From: Paenibacillus sp. J2TS4
Lineage (GTDB): Bacteria > Bacillota > Bacilli > Paenibacillales > NBRC-103111
Reading direction: 5' to 3'
Length of the DNA: 64,000 nt
NCBI RefSeq assembly: GCF_018403245.1
Contig: NZ_BOSH01000006.1
Coordinates: forward strand, 62,001 to 126,000
Position numbers and translations under genes: made by a program. The notes beneath the pieces were generated by a model. It had not been told where the DNA came from. It was given only the letters and a program-made list of their open reading frames with translations, and did no database searches. Positions 25,181 through 35,000 of the stretch are shown in pieces. Every line of letters begins with the position of its first letter. Within the stretch, counting starts at the first letter, position 1.

Positions 25181-27826
25181 ATGAGTAAATTAATTTTGAT
25201 CGACGGCAACAGTATTGCCAACCGAGCTTTTTATGCTTTGCCCTTGTTAAGCAACTCCAGTGGACTGCACACCAATGCCGTTTACGGCTTTACGACGATG
25301 CTGCTCAAGCTGATAGAAGAACAGAAGCCGACGCATTTTATGGTCGCGTTTGACGCCGGTAAAATCACGTTTCGGCATAAAGATTATAAAGAATATAAAG
25401 GCGGGAGGGCGAAGACACCGCCGGAGCTGTCCGAGCAATTTCCCCTGCTCAAGGATTTGCTGCAGGCTTTTGGCATTTCCCAGTTTGAACTGGAAGGCTA
25501 CGAAGCGGACGATATTATCGGAACGCTGACTCGTCTGGCGGACGACCAGGGGATCGAGGTGCTCGTAGTAACCGGGGACAAGGACATGCTGCAGTTGGCT
25601 TCGTCCCAGGTGACGATTGCCCTGACCCGCAAAGGAATCAGCGAGGTCGAGCTGTACGATCCCGGCGCGATTGAGGAAAAGTACGGTCTTCAGCCTTTGC
25701 AAATTATCGATTTGAAAGGGCTGATGGGCGATTCCTCGGATAATATCCCGGGCATCCCGGGAGTAGGAGAGAAGACGGCGCTTAAGCTGCTTCATCAATA
25801 TGGAAGCGTAGAGCAAGTGCTGGAGCATTCCGATGAGCTGAAGGGGAAGATGAAAGAAAAGGTACAGGCTCACTCCGAAGATGCCCGTATGAGCAAGGAG
25901 CTGGCTACCATATATCGCGAGGTGCCGATGGAGCTGACGCTGGATGAAATGGTATTCAACGGAAGCGAAGGGCAAGCCTTGGCGGCCATGTTTCAGAAGC
26001 TTGAATTCAAGTCTTTGCTCGATAAGATGGATTTCGCTTCATCCGACGTGGAGGAAGAGGCTGCTGCGGAGCTTGATTGCATTTTGCTGGACGAGCATTC
26101 GGCGGCAGAGTGGACCGGCAAGCTTCAGAAGGTGACGGCCATCTATGTTGAAGTGATCGGGGATAATCCTCACCATTCCGATGTAGTCGGGATATCCTTC
26201 TACGACGGAGAAGCTTCTTACTATGCTCCGCTGGAGGTTCTCCAGTCGAAGGAAGGGACGGCGATCCGCGAATGGCTGGCCGATCCCGCCAAGCAGGTGG
26301 CCTCCTATGATGTTCATCGGGCAGACGTAGCCCTGTCCTGGCAAGGGATAGAGCTTAAAGGCTGCTCCTTCGACGTGCAGCTTGCCTCTTACTTGCTGGA
26401 CCCGACTGAAGCCAGTCATTCGCTTGCCGCCATCGCTTCCAAATTTTCGATTCGGGGATTGAAGGAAGATGAAATCGTCTACGGCAAAGGGGCCAAATTC
26501 AAGCTGCCGGATATCCAGACGTTAAAGGATCATATGGGCCGTAAAGCGGAAGGAATTGCGAAGCTGACGCCAATACTCGAGCAGGAGCTCGAGAAAGGCG
26601 AGATGACGGATCTGTTTCATGGATTGGAGATGCCGTTATCTTCTGTTCTGGGAGGGATGGAGAAGCAGGGAATTCTCGTTCATTCGGAAGAGCTCAGGAC
26701 GCTTGGAGGCGAACTGAACGAGCGCATTCAAGATTTAGTTGCGACTATTTATGACTTGGCCGGGGGAGAATTTAACATTAATTCTCCTAAACAGCTGGGC
26801 GAGGTTTTGTTCGACAAGCTCCAACTGCCTGTCATCAAAAAAACAAAGACCGGGTATTCCACCGATGCGGAAGTGCTGGAGAAGCTCGCTTCCCGCCATG
26901 AAATCGTTCAGCATCTGCTGACCTATCGCCAGCTAGCCAAGCTTCAATCGACTTATATTGAAGGCCTGCTCAAAGAAGTGAACGAGCAAACGGGTAAAAT
27001 TCACACTTACTATAAACAAACGATCGCGGCAACCGGCAGGCTCAGCAGCCAATACCCCAACCTGCAGAACATTCCGATCCGCTTGGAGGAAGGACGTAAA
27101 ATTCGTAAAGTGTTCGTGCCTTCCGAACCCGGGTGGAAGATTCTCGCAGCGGATTATTCGCAGATCGAGCTGCGTGTCCTTGCCCATATTTCTCAAGATG
27201 AGAAGCTGATGGAAGCTTTCCATCACAATATGGACATCCATACCAAAACGGCGATGGATGTGTTCGGGGTGGCAGAGTCGGACGTCGATTCCAATATGCG
27301 CCGTTCAGCCAAGGCGGTCAACTTCGGAATTGTTTATGGAATCAGCGACTATGGTTTATCGCAGAATCTGGATATCACCCGCGCCGAGGCGGCCAAATTT
27401 ATAGAGCAGTACTTCTCTGTCTTTCAGGGAGTTCGAGGATATATGGAAGAAATCGTGCAGAAGGCTCGCAAGGACGGGTATGTAACGACGCTGCTGCAAC
27501 GCCGCCGTTATTTACCGGAAATTAATGCATCCAATTATAATCTCCGATCATTTGCCGAGCGGACGGCTATGAATACACCGATCCAGGGAACGGCAGCAGA
27601 CATTATCAAGCTGGCCATGGTTCAACTGGCTGAGAGGATAAAGGAAGAGAAGCTGGAGAGCCGGATGCTCCTTCAGGTTCATGACGAATTGGTATTCGAG
27701 GTGCCGGAGGCTGAACTGGAAATGATGGAACGCCTTGTACCTGAAACTATGGAGCAAGCACTCAAGCTGGATGTTCCGCTTAGAGCTGATGTCAGTATAG
27801 GAGATAATTGGTACGAAGCGAAGTGA
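25181..27826 (+). CDS. polA: DNA polymerase I
   Basis: This 881-residue repair polymerase removes primers and fills gaps. The 5'-3' exonuclease (residues 1 to about 290) has its acidic residues in VAFDAGK, EADDIIG and VTGDKDM. The middle domain keeps the fold but not the DEDD metal residues (for example YVEVIGDN where D-x-E is expected), so proofreading is probably lost, as in other Bacillales. The polymerase domain has motif A LAADYSQIELR, motif B RRSAKAVNFGIVYG and motif C LLQVHDELVFE. A GTG two codons upstream (25175) is possible, but the GGGGTG site fits the ATG at 25181. mutM follows after about 190 bases. Confidence 0.97.
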   Translation: MSKLILIDGNSIANRAFYALPLLSNSSGLHTNAVYGFTTMLLKLIEEQKPTHFMVAFDAGKITFRHKDYKEYKGGRAKTPPELSEQFPLLKDLLQAFGISQFELEGYEADDIIGTLTRLADDQGIEVLVVTGDKDMLQLASSQVTIALTRKGISEVELYDPGAIEEKYGLQPLQIIDLKGLMGDSSDNIPGIPGVGEKTALKLLHQYGSVEQVLEHSDELKGKMKEKVQAHSEDARMSKELATIYREVPMELTLDEMVFNGSEGQALAAMFQKLEFKSLLDKMDFASSDVEEEAAAELDCILLDEHSAAEWTGKLQKVTAIYVEVIGDNPHHSDVVGISFYDGEASYYAPLEVLQSKEGTAIREWLADPAKQVASYDVHRADVALSWQGIELKGCSFDVQLASYLLDPTEASHSLAAIASKFSIRGLKEDEIVYGKGAKFKLPDIQTLKDHMGRKAEGIAKLTPILEQELEKGEMTDLFHGLEMPLSSVLGGMEKQGILVHSEELRTLGGELNERIQDLVATIYDLAGGEFNINSPKQLGEVLFDKLQLPVIKKTKTGYSTDAEVLEKLASRHEIVQHLLTYRQLAKLQSTYIEGLLKEVNEQTGKIHTYYKQTIAATGRLSSQYPNLQNIPIRLEEGRKIRKVFVPSEPGWKILAADYSQIELRVLAHISQDEKLMEAFHHNMDIHTKTAMDVFGVAESDVDSNMRRSAKAVNFGIVYGISDYGLSQNLDITRAEAAKFIEQYFSVFQGVRGYMEEIVQKARKDGYVTTLLQRRRYLPEINASNYNLRSFAERTAMNTPIQGTAADIIKLAMVQLAERIKEEKLESRMLLQVHDELVFEVPEAELEMMERLVPETMEQALKLDVPLRADVSIGDNWYEAK

Positions 27827-28015
27827 AGTCCGATTGGCATTCGGAACGGGGTTCCTGTATGCTAGTCATGTTAACTAGAATTATTGTCATATTTGTAAAA
27901 TCAGCATTTTAAAGATTGATCTACCACATAACGGCGGTGACAACATAGTTTGGCCATTTTGAATGGGGTACCATCTTTTAATGCGTCAATATATGACGGC
28001 AAGAGGTGAAGGATA

Positions 28016-28885
28016 ATGCCGGAGCTTCCTGAGGTTGAAACGGTAGTTCGAACGTTAAATCAATTGGTTAAAGGTAAACATATAAGTGATGTTAGCGTCC
28101 ACCTGGGGCGCATTATCCAGCGTCCATCCGATCCGGAGGAATTCTGCGCGATCCTGAGGGGAAGATCGATTATTGCGATTGAGCGCAGGGGGAAATTTCT
28201 CCGATTCCTGCTGGATGGACTTGTGCTGGTGTCTCATCTGCGGATGGAGGGACGTTATGGCTTATATGCTTCAGAGGATCCTGTAGAGAAGCATACCCAT
28301 GTTGTCTTCCATTTTGATGATGGAACCGAGCTTCGCTACAAGGATGTACGCCAATTCGGAACTATGCATTTGTTCTCTCCCGGAGATGAATTTATTCTGC
28401 CCCCTCTGCATAAGCTTGGATTAGAGCCGCTGGCCCCAGAGTTTACCCTCGAGGCTCTCCGCAAGGAGATGGCCCATCGATCGACTAAAATCAAACCTTT
28501 GCTCCTTAACCAGGAGCGGATTGCGGGAATTGGTAATATTTATGCGGATGAGGCTCTGTTTAGGGCAGGCATTCATCCGGAACGGACGGCGGATTCCCTA
28601 ACCCGTCCAGAGTGGCTTCGGCTTCATGAAGCGATTATTCGAACGCTGCAAGAAGCGGTTGACGCGGGCGGCTCATCGATTAAATCGTATGTTAACGGTC
28701 AAGGGGAGATGGGTCTTTTTCAGCAGCAGCTGAATGTGTACGGCCGCAAGGAGCAGGGCTGCAATGAGTGTGGACATGCTATTGTCAAGACCGTACTGGG
28801 CGGCCGGGGCACTCACTATTGCCCGAACTGTCAGCCGCCTAAGAAGCGTCGAAGAGCCGGCAAGGCCAAGGCAAGCAATCAGTAA
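28016..28885 (+). CDS. mutM: Formamidopyrimidine-DNA glycosylase
   Basis: This 289-residue base-excision repair enzyme removes 8-oxoguanine and formamidopyrimidines. The catalytic Pro2-Glu3 begin the invariant MPELPEVETV; Lys60 lies in RRGKFLRF; GIGNIYADE is the helix-two-turn-helix region; and a C-terminal zinc finger is formed by CNECGH...HYCPNC. A basic tail (KKRRRAGKAK) extends past the finger, longer than in many homologues. It is preceded by AGAGGTGAAGG and sits in the conserved polA-mutM-ytaF-coaE order of Bacillales. Confidence 0.97.
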   Translation: MPELPEVETVVRTLNQLVKGKHISDVSVHLGRIIQRPSDPEEFCAILRGRSIIAIERRGKFLRFLLDGLVLVSHLRMEGRYGLYASEDPVEKHTHVVFHFDDGTELRYKDVRQFGTMHLFSPGDEFILPPLHKLGLEPLAPEFTLEALRKEMAHRSTKIKPLLLNQERIAGIGNIYADEALFRAGIHPERTADSLTRPEWLRLHEAIIRTLQEAVDAGGSSIKSYVNGQGEMGLFQQQLNVYGRKEQGCNECGHAIVKTVLGGRGTHYCPNCQPPKKRRRAGKAKASNQ

Positions 28886-29237
28886 AGCTGTTTTTAGCAG
28901 GAATCGCGAGAGGGAGATTAACATGAAGAAGGCGTCCTTATCTCTAACTAAGTTTTAATAGATCATCATGGAGTGGAGAAAGAAAGATGCTTCCAGGGCG
29001 AGTTATCTTCCTTCGGAACGGAATGATCCCTTTCTTTAGTGCCACATATATAGATAGCAGAACAGAATGAAGGATCAATAGCGGTTAATCGCCTCATCGG
29101 CAATGATCGGTCAGCGCCGTATCCCGATTATGCACGCGACAGTGCCTTCCCCCATATGATGGGATTGACTCGCCTTCCGGAGCTCTTATATAAGAAGCAG
29201 CGGCAGGCAGAGGCATTCTTTAGCTGGAGGGATTGGG
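28886..29237. other. Intergenic region holding a short structured repeat
   Basis: These 350 bases interrupt the otherwise conserved mutM-ytaF junction. They hold the 86-bp repeat at 28967-29052, and then about 180 bases in which I saw no gene beyond the ribosome site of ytaF. Confidence 0.6.
28967..29052. repeat. 86-bp repeat related to the element at 13453-13876
   Basis: Bases 28967-29004 match 13485-13522 with one difference, and 29008-29052 match 13830-13874 with two. Here the two parts are adjacent. The unit can fold, with AAAGAAAG near the left pairing with CTTTCTTT near the right and GTGG with CCAC at the ends. It is noncoding, and it lacks the left GGCACTAAAG arm of the larger copy. 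Confidence 0.75.
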
Positions 29238-29924
29238 ATGTTGACAATGTCTTTATTGATATTGGCGCTGGCTGTCAGTTTGGACGGCTTCGGAGTAGGG
29301 GCTACCTATGGTTTGCGACAAATCAAAATCCCGGTTCTATCGATTGTTATTATTGCTTTATGCTCAGGGATTACTATTCTTCTTTCGATGCAGATCGGAG
29401 ACTGGCTGTCCCGCTTATTCTCACCGTCCATGGCCAATGCCCTTGGAGCTTTCATTCTGATAGGAATCGGAATCTGGTCCCTGTATCAAATTTTTCCGAA
29501 GAAGGATGAAGCTAAAGAACGCCCCGATTCCGCCAAACTGGCAACAAGTGAAGCTTCCGCTGCTCAGGATCAAGAAGGGAATGAGGCACTGGTCCGCATT
29601 GAGCTTAAACGGATGGGGCTGGTTATCCAAATATTAAAAACCCCCTCCGTCGCCGATATTGACCGCTCTGGCATCATATCGCCCTCTGAAGCGGCCCTGC
29701 TTGGTTTAGCTTTATCCTTGGATGCCTTTGGAGCGGGTATCGGAGCGGCCTTGCTTGGATATAATCCTTACGTGACCTCCACTGTTATTGCCGTCTCGAG
29801 CGGTGCTTTCCTTGCTGCCGGACTTAATATCGGCCTTCGATTTGCCGGATTGACCTGGATGAGAAAGATGTCGATATTGCCCGGATGCTTTTTAATAATC
29901 ATAGGAATTATTAAATTGTTATAA
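29238..29924 (+). CDS. ytaF: Sporulation membrane protein YtaF
   Basis: This is a 228-residue polytopic membrane protein related to the MntP/DUF204 family. Two homologous halves carry the repeated LALAVSLDGFGVGATYGL and LALSLDAFGAGIGAALLG motifs, whose Asp residues could line an ion path. A hydrophilic loop of about 60 residues joins the halves. In Bacillus, ytaF lies beside mutM and coaE and is linked to sporulation; the ion carried, if any, is not established. The GGAGGG site is 6 bases before the ATG. Confidence 0.9.
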   Translation: MLTMSLLILALAVSLDGFGVGATYGLRQIKIPVLSIVIIALCSGITILLSMQIGDWLSRLFSPSMANALGAFILIGIGIWSLYQIFPKKDEAKERPDSAKLATSEASAAQDQEGNEALVRIELKRMGLVIQILKTPSVADIDRSGIISPSEAALLGLALSLDAFGAGIGAALLGYNPYVTSTVIAVSSGAFLAAGLNIGLRFAGLTWMRKMSILPGCFLIIIGIIKLL

Positions 29925-29973
29925 GTAACGACAGATCATATACAACAAAGCTATGAATTAGGAGTGCAGCCGT

Positions 29974-30567
29974 ATGAATATAGGCTTGACTGGAGGGATT
30001 GCCAGCGGCAAATCAACCGTGGCTACCGTTCTCGTCGAACGCGGAGCGCTGTTGATCGATGCGGACCAAATCGCCCGAGAGGTCGTCCTTCCCGGAACAC
30101 CGTTGTTGGCGCAGGTTGCTGCGCATTTTGGACAAGCTGTTCTTAACCCCGACGGTTCCTTGAACCGAAAGAAGCTGGGAGAGATTGTGTTTGCCGATCC
30201 TGCCGCGCGCAAAGATTTGGAAGGGTTGCTTCACCCACAAATCCGGGCCCTGATGAAACAAAGAATGCTGGAGGCAGAAGCGGCAGATCCACATCGTCTG
30301 GTGGTCGTCGATGTTCCCCTTCTCTTTGAGTCGGGGTTGCAGGCGATGTTCGAGCAAGTAATGGTCGTATACGTTTCCAGAGCTACACAATTGACCCGTT
30401 TGATGGCTCGGGACGGACTAACCGCTGAACAGGCGCAGCGTAGACTGGATGCTCAGATGGCTATAGAAGAGAAAAAGGAACGGGCTGACATTGTCATAGA
30501 TAATGAAGGAAGTCTTTCGGATACCGAACGCCAAATCGACCACTTTTTAGAAGGAAAGGGGCTCTGA
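29974..30567 (+). CDS. coaE: Dephospho-CoA kinase
   Basis: This 197-residue P-loop kinase catalyses the last step of coenzyme A synthesis, phosphorylating the 3'-OH of dephospho-CoA. The P-loop is GGIASGKS (7-14). DADQIAREV is the substrate-binding segment, VDVPLLFESGL is the lid-side motif and RRLDAQM follows. The length is typical. It ends TGATG, overlapping the next start by one base. Confidence 0.95.
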   Translation: MNIGLTGGIASGKSTVATVLVERGALLIDADQIAREVVLPGTPLLAQVAAHFGQAVLNPDGSLNRKKLGEIVFADPAARKDLEGLLHPQIRALMKQRMLEAEAADPHRLVVVDVPLLFESGLQAMFEQVMVVYVSRATQLTRLMARDGLTAEQAQRRLDAQMAIEEKKERADIVIDNEGSLSDTERQIDHFLEGKGL

Positions 30568-31139
30568 TGAAACGATCCCGGAAGAAACGTCGGCTATGGT
30601 TACTTTTGCCCTTTATTGTTGTAATGGTGATTTTATTCTATAACAGCAATTGGATGGGAAAAATGGTTCACCCGATTCATTATCAAGAGGAAATTACCAA
30701 ATATGCGGAGCAGTATGGATTGGACCCATTCCTGGTAGCGGCGATTATTCGCGTAGAGAGCAATTACAAGCCGGAAGCCGAGTCCAAGAAAGGCGCTGTC
30801 GGGCTGATGCAGCTGATGCCGGAAACCGCTGATTGGATATTTGAGAAAGAAGGCTCCAAGGTTTACGACGTCAAGGATCTTAGAAATCCGGTGATTAATA
30901 TTCAGGCAGGAACAAGCTATCTTAACTTCTTGTTTAATTATTTTGATAATAACCGATTCGAGGTGCTGGCCGCCTATAATGCGGGTCAGGGCAATGTAAT
31001 GAAATGGAAGCAAAGCGGCATCTGGGACGGAACGCTGCAGAATGTCGATCGAATTCCATTCCGGGAAACCAGGAATTATGTCAGCTCCGTCGATTATTAT
31101 TATAAGAAGTATATGGAAATATACGCTAAAGAAAGGTAA
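30567..31139 (+). CDS. Membrane-anchored lytic transglycosylase (SLT domain)
   Basis: This 190-residue enzyme cleaves the glycan strands of peptidoglycan. After a basic N-terminus and one membrane anchor (about residues 9-26) comes an SLT (goose-lysozyme-like) domain with the catalytic Glu64 in RVESNYKPEAES, then GAVGLMQLMPETA, and AAYNAGQGNV near the end. This gives an outward-facing catalytic domain. It overlaps coaE by one base and so is co-translated. Homologues occupy the same place beside coaE in other Bacillales. A spore-cortex or growth role cannot be told apart. Confidence 0.93.
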   Translation: MKRSRKKRRLWLLLPFIVVMVILFYNSNWMGKMVHPIHYQEEITKYAEQYGLDPFLVAAIIRVESNYKPEAESKKGAVGLMQLMPETADWIFEKEGSKVYDVKDLRNPVINIQAGTSYLNFLFNYFDNNRFEVLAAYNAGQGNVMKWKQSGIWDGTLQNVDRIPFRETRNYVSSVDYYYKKYMEIYAKER

Positions 31140-31180
31140 GATTAAAGCATTAAGGTGTCAAAATATTAGAAAGCACCGGA

Positions 31181-31200
31181 CAAGCTCCGGAAGGAGCTTG
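31181..31200. terminator. Hairpin between convergent transglycosylase and SASP genes
   Basis: A perfect 8-bp stem CAAGCTCC/GGAGCTTG closed by GGAA is followed by the palindrome CCGATGCATCGG. Neither side has a good T-run, so it is only a probable bidirectional terminator. Confidence 0.5.
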
Positions 31201-31229
31201 CCGATGCATCGGTACAAAAGTAAGATTCC

Positions 31230-31454
31230 TTATCTATTACCGCCAGACAGTTGTTGTTCAGCGATTTGTACCAGACGACGGGTGATATTACCTCCGATTG
31301 CACCTGCATCACGAGTAGCCATGTTACCCATGTAACCGTCTTGAGGAATGGCGATACCCAGTTCCTGAGCTACTTCGTATTTTAATTGATCCAATGCGGC
31401 GTTAGCTTGAGGAACAACCAGTTGGTTGCTGCCCCGAGATTGTCCTGCTGCCAT
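31230..31454 (-). CDS. Small acid-soluble spore protein, alpha/beta type
   Basis: This 74-residue protein coats and protects DNA in the dormant spore against UV and heat. It shows the GPR protease region KYEVAQELGI and the highly conserved DGYMGNMATRDAGAIGGNITRRLV. The GGAGGTG site is followed by the ATG at 31454; the longer frame to 31511 runs through the promoter. A sigma-G-like promoter lies immediately upstream, as expected for forespore expression. Confidence 0.96.
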   Translation of the reverse strand: MAAGQSRGSNQLVVPQANAALDQLKYEVAQELGIAIPQDGYMGNMATRDAGAIGGNITRRLVQIAEQQLSGGNR

Positions 31455-31484
31455 GTTGTTCACCTCCTTGTCGGTTGGTAATTC

Positions 31485-31513
31485 TATTATGTGCGGTTTA
31501 CATGAGATCATAA
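31485..31513 (-). promoter_or_regulatory. Sigma-G-like promoter of the SASP gene
   Basis: On the minus strand TTATG (31509-31513) and CATAATA (31485-31491) are 17 bases apart. These match the forespore sigma-G pattern (GNATR, then CATNNTA) with one -35 difference, and place the transcript start about 25 bases before the start codon. Confidence 0.65.
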
Positions 31514-31573
31514 CAGGGAACGTCTGGTAAGAAGATTGTCAAATGGGAGAAAGGGAAGAAGGAGGAATGGAAG

Positions 31574-32053
31574 GTGAAATGTCCGTTTTGTGATCATTCG
31601 GGCACTAAAGTATTAGATTCACGCGCGGCCAATGAGAACAAATCGATCCGCCGCCGGAGGGAGTGCGAGAAATGCTTCCGCCGTTTTACAACGTTTGAAA
31701 TGGTCGAGGAAACTCCTCTTGTAGTCATCAAGAAGGATGGAAGCCGGGAGGAATTCAATCGGGAAAAAATATTGCGGGGCTTGATCCGCGCCTGCGAGAA
31801 AAGACCGGTCTCGATGGAAACATTGGAAAAGATGGTTTCAGAAGTAGAGAAGCAGATTCGCAACACGGCCCAGAATGAAGTGGAGAGCCGGAAAATTGGA
31901 GAAATCCTGATGAACCAGCTCTATCCTGTCGATGAGGTAGCTTATGTTCGTTTTGCATCGGTTTACCGCCAGTTCAAAGATATCAATATGTTTATGAAGG
32001 AACTGAACCAAATTTTGACTAAGCACCAGCTTGATCCGGGAGATCCTTCCTAA
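31574..32053 (+). CDS. nrdR: Transcriptional repressor NrdR
   Basis: This 159-residue zinc-ATP-cone protein senses dATP/ATP and represses ribonucleotide reductase genes. The zinc ribbon is formed by Cys3, Cys6, Cys31 and Cys34 (KCPFC and CEKC), followed by the RRFTTFE segment. The ATP-cone begins [17 protein letters not shown]. The start is GTG, after GGAGGAATGGAAG. No NrdR box was found in the window, so its targets lie elsewhere. Confidence 0.97.
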   Translation: MKCPFCDHSGTKVLDSRAANENKSIRRRRECEKCFRRFTTFEMVEETPLVVIKKDGSREEFNREKILRGLIRACEKRPVSMETLEKMVSEVEKQIRNTAQNEVESRKIGEILMNQLYPVDEVAYVRFASVYRQFKDINMFMKELNQILTKHQLDPGDPS

Positions 32054-32094
32054 CTTAACGCAGACACGGTAATTACGCGTCGCGTTTTTTACCG

Positions 32095-32240
32095 CATATA
32101 GAATTTATAAGTTTGCGCTTCCTGAATCCCATTCCAAATGCCGGCGATAAAAACAACCTTTAAACGCGGTCGATCATCTTCGAAGGACTCCGACAGGAGT
32201 TTTTCTCATTTTCCAAGCAAATGTTGGTATTGTAATATTA
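32095..32240. repeat. About 150-bp interspersed repeat, copy 1
   Basis: It starts with ATATAGAATTTATAAGTTT and shares GCTTCC, a GAAGGACTCCGA block and GTTTTTCTCAT with the copy at 38471-38625, in the same order and with similar spacing. The core ATAGAATTTATAA also occurs at 7024. It lies between nrdR and the convergent pst operon and is noncoding. Confidence 0.65.
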
Positions 32241-32265
32241 GGAAAGGGACAAGCTAACAGGCAAA

Positions 32266-32283
32266 GGGGGATTGCTCCCCCGG
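32266..32283 (-). terminator. Possible terminator of the pst operon
   Basis: On the minus strand GGGGGA/TCCCCC arms enclose GCAA and are followed by TTTGCC, about 55-70 bases after the pstB stop. The T-run is short. Confidence 0.45.
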
Positions 32284-32335
32284 AATTCCGGCTAACCCTC
32301 ACCGAACTTGCAGAGTTTGTTAGAAGGTTAGGTTT

Positions 32336-33139
32336 CTATCCAAATCTTCCTGTAATGTAATCCATTGTCTTCTGTTGTTCCGGATTCATAAATAGCTTGG
32401 AAGTCTGATCAAATTCAACCAATTCACCCATTAGAAAAAATGCGGTATGCGATGAAATTCTTGCGGCCTGCTGCATATTATGTGTCACCATGATGATGGT
32501 ATAGTCCTTCTTTAGTATGGAAATCAGCTCTTCGATTTTGATGGTCGAGATCGGATCCAAGGCGGATGCGGGTTCATCCAGCAGCAGAATTTCCGGCTTC
32601 AGAGCAATGGACCGGGCTATACATAGGCGCTGCTGTTGTCCACCGGACAAGGAAAGGGCGGAGGTATGCAGTCTATCCTTCACCTCATCCCAAAGCGCTG
32701 CCTTCCTCAAGCTTTCTTCCACAATCTCTTCCAGCATAGCCTTGCTGCGAACTCCGTGGTATCTCGGGCCTAGAGCGATATTTTCAAAGATCGATTTTTG
32801 AAAAGGATTTGGCCGCTGCCATACCATACCGATGCGCTTACGAATATCTACCACATCGATCCCGGGATCATTCAGATTCATATTCTCGAACCAGATTTCT
32901 CCTTCGTATCGGGCTCCCTGTACCAGATCGTTCATCCGATTCAATGTCCGCAGGTACGTAGATTTGCCGCAGCCGGAAGGTCCGATCAATGCGGTAACCT
33001 CATATTTGGGGAAGCCCAGTGACAAGTTTTTGATGGCATGAAAATCTCCATAATAGACCTGCAGATTTTTGGTTTCCAACGCTATTTCCCGAGGAATCGA
33101 GCGGCTCTCCGACAGTACGTCCTCTTGTATTCTGATCAT
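32336..33139 (-). CDS. pstB: Phosphate ABC transporter ATP-binding protein PstB
   Basis: This 267-residue ATPase is the last gene of pstSCAB. Walker A is GPSGCGKS (53-60), the signature is [16 protein letters not shown], Walker B is [12 protein letters not shown], and it ends DYITGRFG. It has about 14 more N-terminal residues than the paralogue at 22822. An AGGAGGGC site precedes the ATG, 11 bases after pstA. Having two PstB proteins in one region is common in Bacillales. Confidence 0.95.
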   Translation of the reverse strand: MIRIQEDVLSESRSIPREIALETKNLQVYYGDFHAIKNLSLGFPKYEVTALIGPSGCGKSTYLRTLNRMNDLVQGARYEGEIWFENMNLNDPGIDVVDIRKRIGMVWQRPNPFQKSIFENIALGPRYHGVRSKAMLEEIVEESLRKAALWDEVKDRLHTSALSLSGGQQQRLCIARSIALKPEILLLDEPASALDPISTIKIEELISILKKDYTIIMVTHNMQQAARISSHTAFFLMGELVEFDQTSKLFMNPEQQKTMDYITGRFG

Positions 33140-33150
33140 TCTAAGCCCTC

Positions 33151-34038
33151 CTATTTACCAGCCGTCATGATGCGGTGAATCCACTTTCCGAACCATCTGG
33201 CGATAAGATTAAACAATAGCACGACAATGACCAATACTGCTGACGTGCCCGCCGCAATTTGCTTCGCATCCGGGGCGAGTCCTTCGCTGTTGATTTTCCA
33301 AATGTGCACAGCAAGGGTCTCCGCAGGACGAAACGGATTCAGCGGAGAATTCATCGCAAGCGGGTTCCAGTTCGTGAAATCAAGCGGGGGAGTACTCATC
33401 CCCGCGGTAAACAGCAGTGCCGCCGCTTCTCCAAATACGCGGCCCGCGGCAAGCACCATCCCGGTGATCATGCTGGGCAAGGCTTCGGGAATAACGATCG
33501 AGGTGATGGTTTTCCACTTGGACAACCCTAACGCTAGCCCGGCTTCCCGCTGCTGTACCGAAACGGATTGGAGCCCCTGTTCCGTAATCCGAACCATAAG
33601 CGGCAAATTGAAGACCGTTAATGCGATAGCACCGGAAATAATCGAGAATCCGAAGCCGAAGAAGTTGACGAGCATCAGAAGTCCGAACAAACCAACGACA
33701 ATAGAAGGCAAGGAAGATAGCACCTCCACCGTTGTGCGAATCATATTCGTCACCCAGCCGCGCTTGGCATATTCAGACATATAAATTCCTCCGCCGATGC
33801 CAAGCGGAACCGTAATGAGCATCGTCAATACCAGCAAATAGAAGGAGTTGAAAATTTGCGGTCCGATGCCTCCGCCCGCGCGGATTCGCTGGGGATGGGA
33901 CGTAAGGAAATCAAAGCTGATGTGTCCCAAGCCTCTAATTAGAATGAAGCTGATTAAGCCTACCAATATTCCGATAATAAGGATAGCGATGAGATAGAAG
34001 ACGATGGTGGCAATGCGGTCATAGGTTTTAGCGTTCAT
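33151..34038 (-). CDS. pstA: Phosphate ABC transporter permease PstA
   Basis: This 295-residue membrane protein forms the phosphate channel with PstC. It has an N-terminal helix at about residues 12-34, the [30 protein letters not shown] entry helix region, and the EAA-type coupling loop ([23 protein letters not shown]). Its start overlaps the pstC end by 11 bases, indicating coupling. Confidence 0.95.
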   Translation of the reverse strand: MNAKTYDRIATIVFYLIAILIIGILVGLISFILIRGLGHISFDFLTSHPQRIRAGGGIGPQIFNSFYLLVLTMLITVPLGIGGGIYMSEYAKRGWVTNMIRTTVEVLSSLPSIVVGLFGLLMLVNFFGFGFSIISGAIALTVFNLPLMVRITEQGLQSVSVQQREAGLALGLSKWKTITSIVIPEALPSMITGMVLAAGRVFGEAAALLFTAGMSTPPLDFTNWNPLAMNSPLNPFRPAETLAVHIWKINSEGLAPDAKQIAAGTSAVLVIVVLLFNLIARWFGKWIHRIMTAGK

Positions 34039-34948
34039 GTTTTGCCCTCCTACCTATCAATCTAATCAGGAAAATGAAGCAAAACGACATCAGAAGCAGG
34101 ATCAGCGCCATCGACCACAACGCGTTATTATAAACAGTCCCTGTCACCGTATTTCCCATCTCCAATGTCAGCAGACTCGTAATCGTACTGGTCGGATCGT
34201 TCAACGAGTTAGGAAGTCGCTGGGCGTTACCGATGACCATCTGTACGGCCAATGCTTCTCCGAAAGCTCTGGCCATGCCTAGGACGACACCGGTAAGAAG
34301 CTCAGGCAGCGCAGCGGGAACCAGCACGCGTCGGATGGTCTGCCAACGGGTAGCCCCCAGGCCGAAGGAGGCTTCTTTAATATTGATGGGCAGCGACTTC
34401 ATTGCGTCGTAGGCAACGCTTGTAATCGTAGGCAGGATCATGATGGACAGCACAATCATTCCAGCGAGCAGCCCAAATCCAAGTCCATCGAAGCTGGAAC
34501 GAAGAAAGGGGACAATGAGAGTCAAACCAACAAATCCATAGACAACAGAAGGAATGCCAACCAGCAGCTCGATCACCGGTTGCAAAATTCTTCTCCCCCA
34601 TGAAGGTCCGATTTCAGACATAAAAATCGCAGCACCTATGCCGAGGGGCGCACTGACCAAAGCGGCCATAATGGTGACCGCGAACGACCCGAATATGAAA
34701 GGGAATGCGCCGAATTGAGGCCCGCCAGCGTCATCCGCTCGTCCGGGGGCCCACGTCGTGCCGAATAAAAAATCGAAAAGGTTAACCCGGTTCTGAAAAA
34801 ATGTAGCCAGTCCTTTGGAGGCAATAAAATAAATAATGGCCAATAAAGTAATTATCAAGAAAAAGGTGCAAAAATAGATGAACATCCGTCCGCGAAATTC
34901 TTCGATATGATGCTTTTTGAATTTTTCGGTTTTTCTGGCATGCGCCAT
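34028..34948 (-). CDS. pstC: Phosphate ABC transporter permease PstC
   Basis: This 306-residue permease pairs with PstA. It shows TM1 at about 22-45, the FGAFPFIFGSFAVTIMA helix, a coupling loop FGLGATRWQTIRRVLVPAALP and the GMARAFGEALAVQMVIGN segment typical of PstC. The GGGGGGAAATGTAA ribosome site precedes the ATG. The gap of about 140 bases from pstS contains a strong hairpin. Confidence 0.95.
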   Translation of the reverse strand: MAHARKTEKFKKHHIEEFRGRMFIYFCTFFLIITLLAIIYFIASKGLATFFQNRVNLFDFLFGTTWAPGRADDAGGPQFGAFPFIFGSFAVTIMAALVSAPLGIGAAIFMSEIGPSWGRRILQPVIELLVGIPSVVYGFVGLTLIVPFLRSSFDGLGFGLLAGMIVLSIMILPTITSVAYDAMKSLPINIKEASFGLGATRWQTIRRVLVPAALPELLTGVVLGMARAFGEALAVQMVIGNAQRLPNSLNDPTSTITSLLTLEMGNTVTGTVYNNALWSMALILLLMSFCFIFLIRLIGRRAKHER

Positions 34949-35000
34949 TTACATTTCCCCCCCAACGGTCCTACAATTTGGCGCGCCGCAAAATGGACGA

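Noticed and set aside
25937..27040. Proofreading activity of DNA polymerase I
   Set aside because: The middle domain has the length of a 3'-5' exonuclease but lacks the acidic metal ligands, so I describe it as inactive.
29156..29509. A 117-codon frame overlapping the start of ytaF
   Set aside because: It lies in another frame of ytaF, lacks a ribosome site, and changes from intergenic-like to shadow sequence at the ytaF start.
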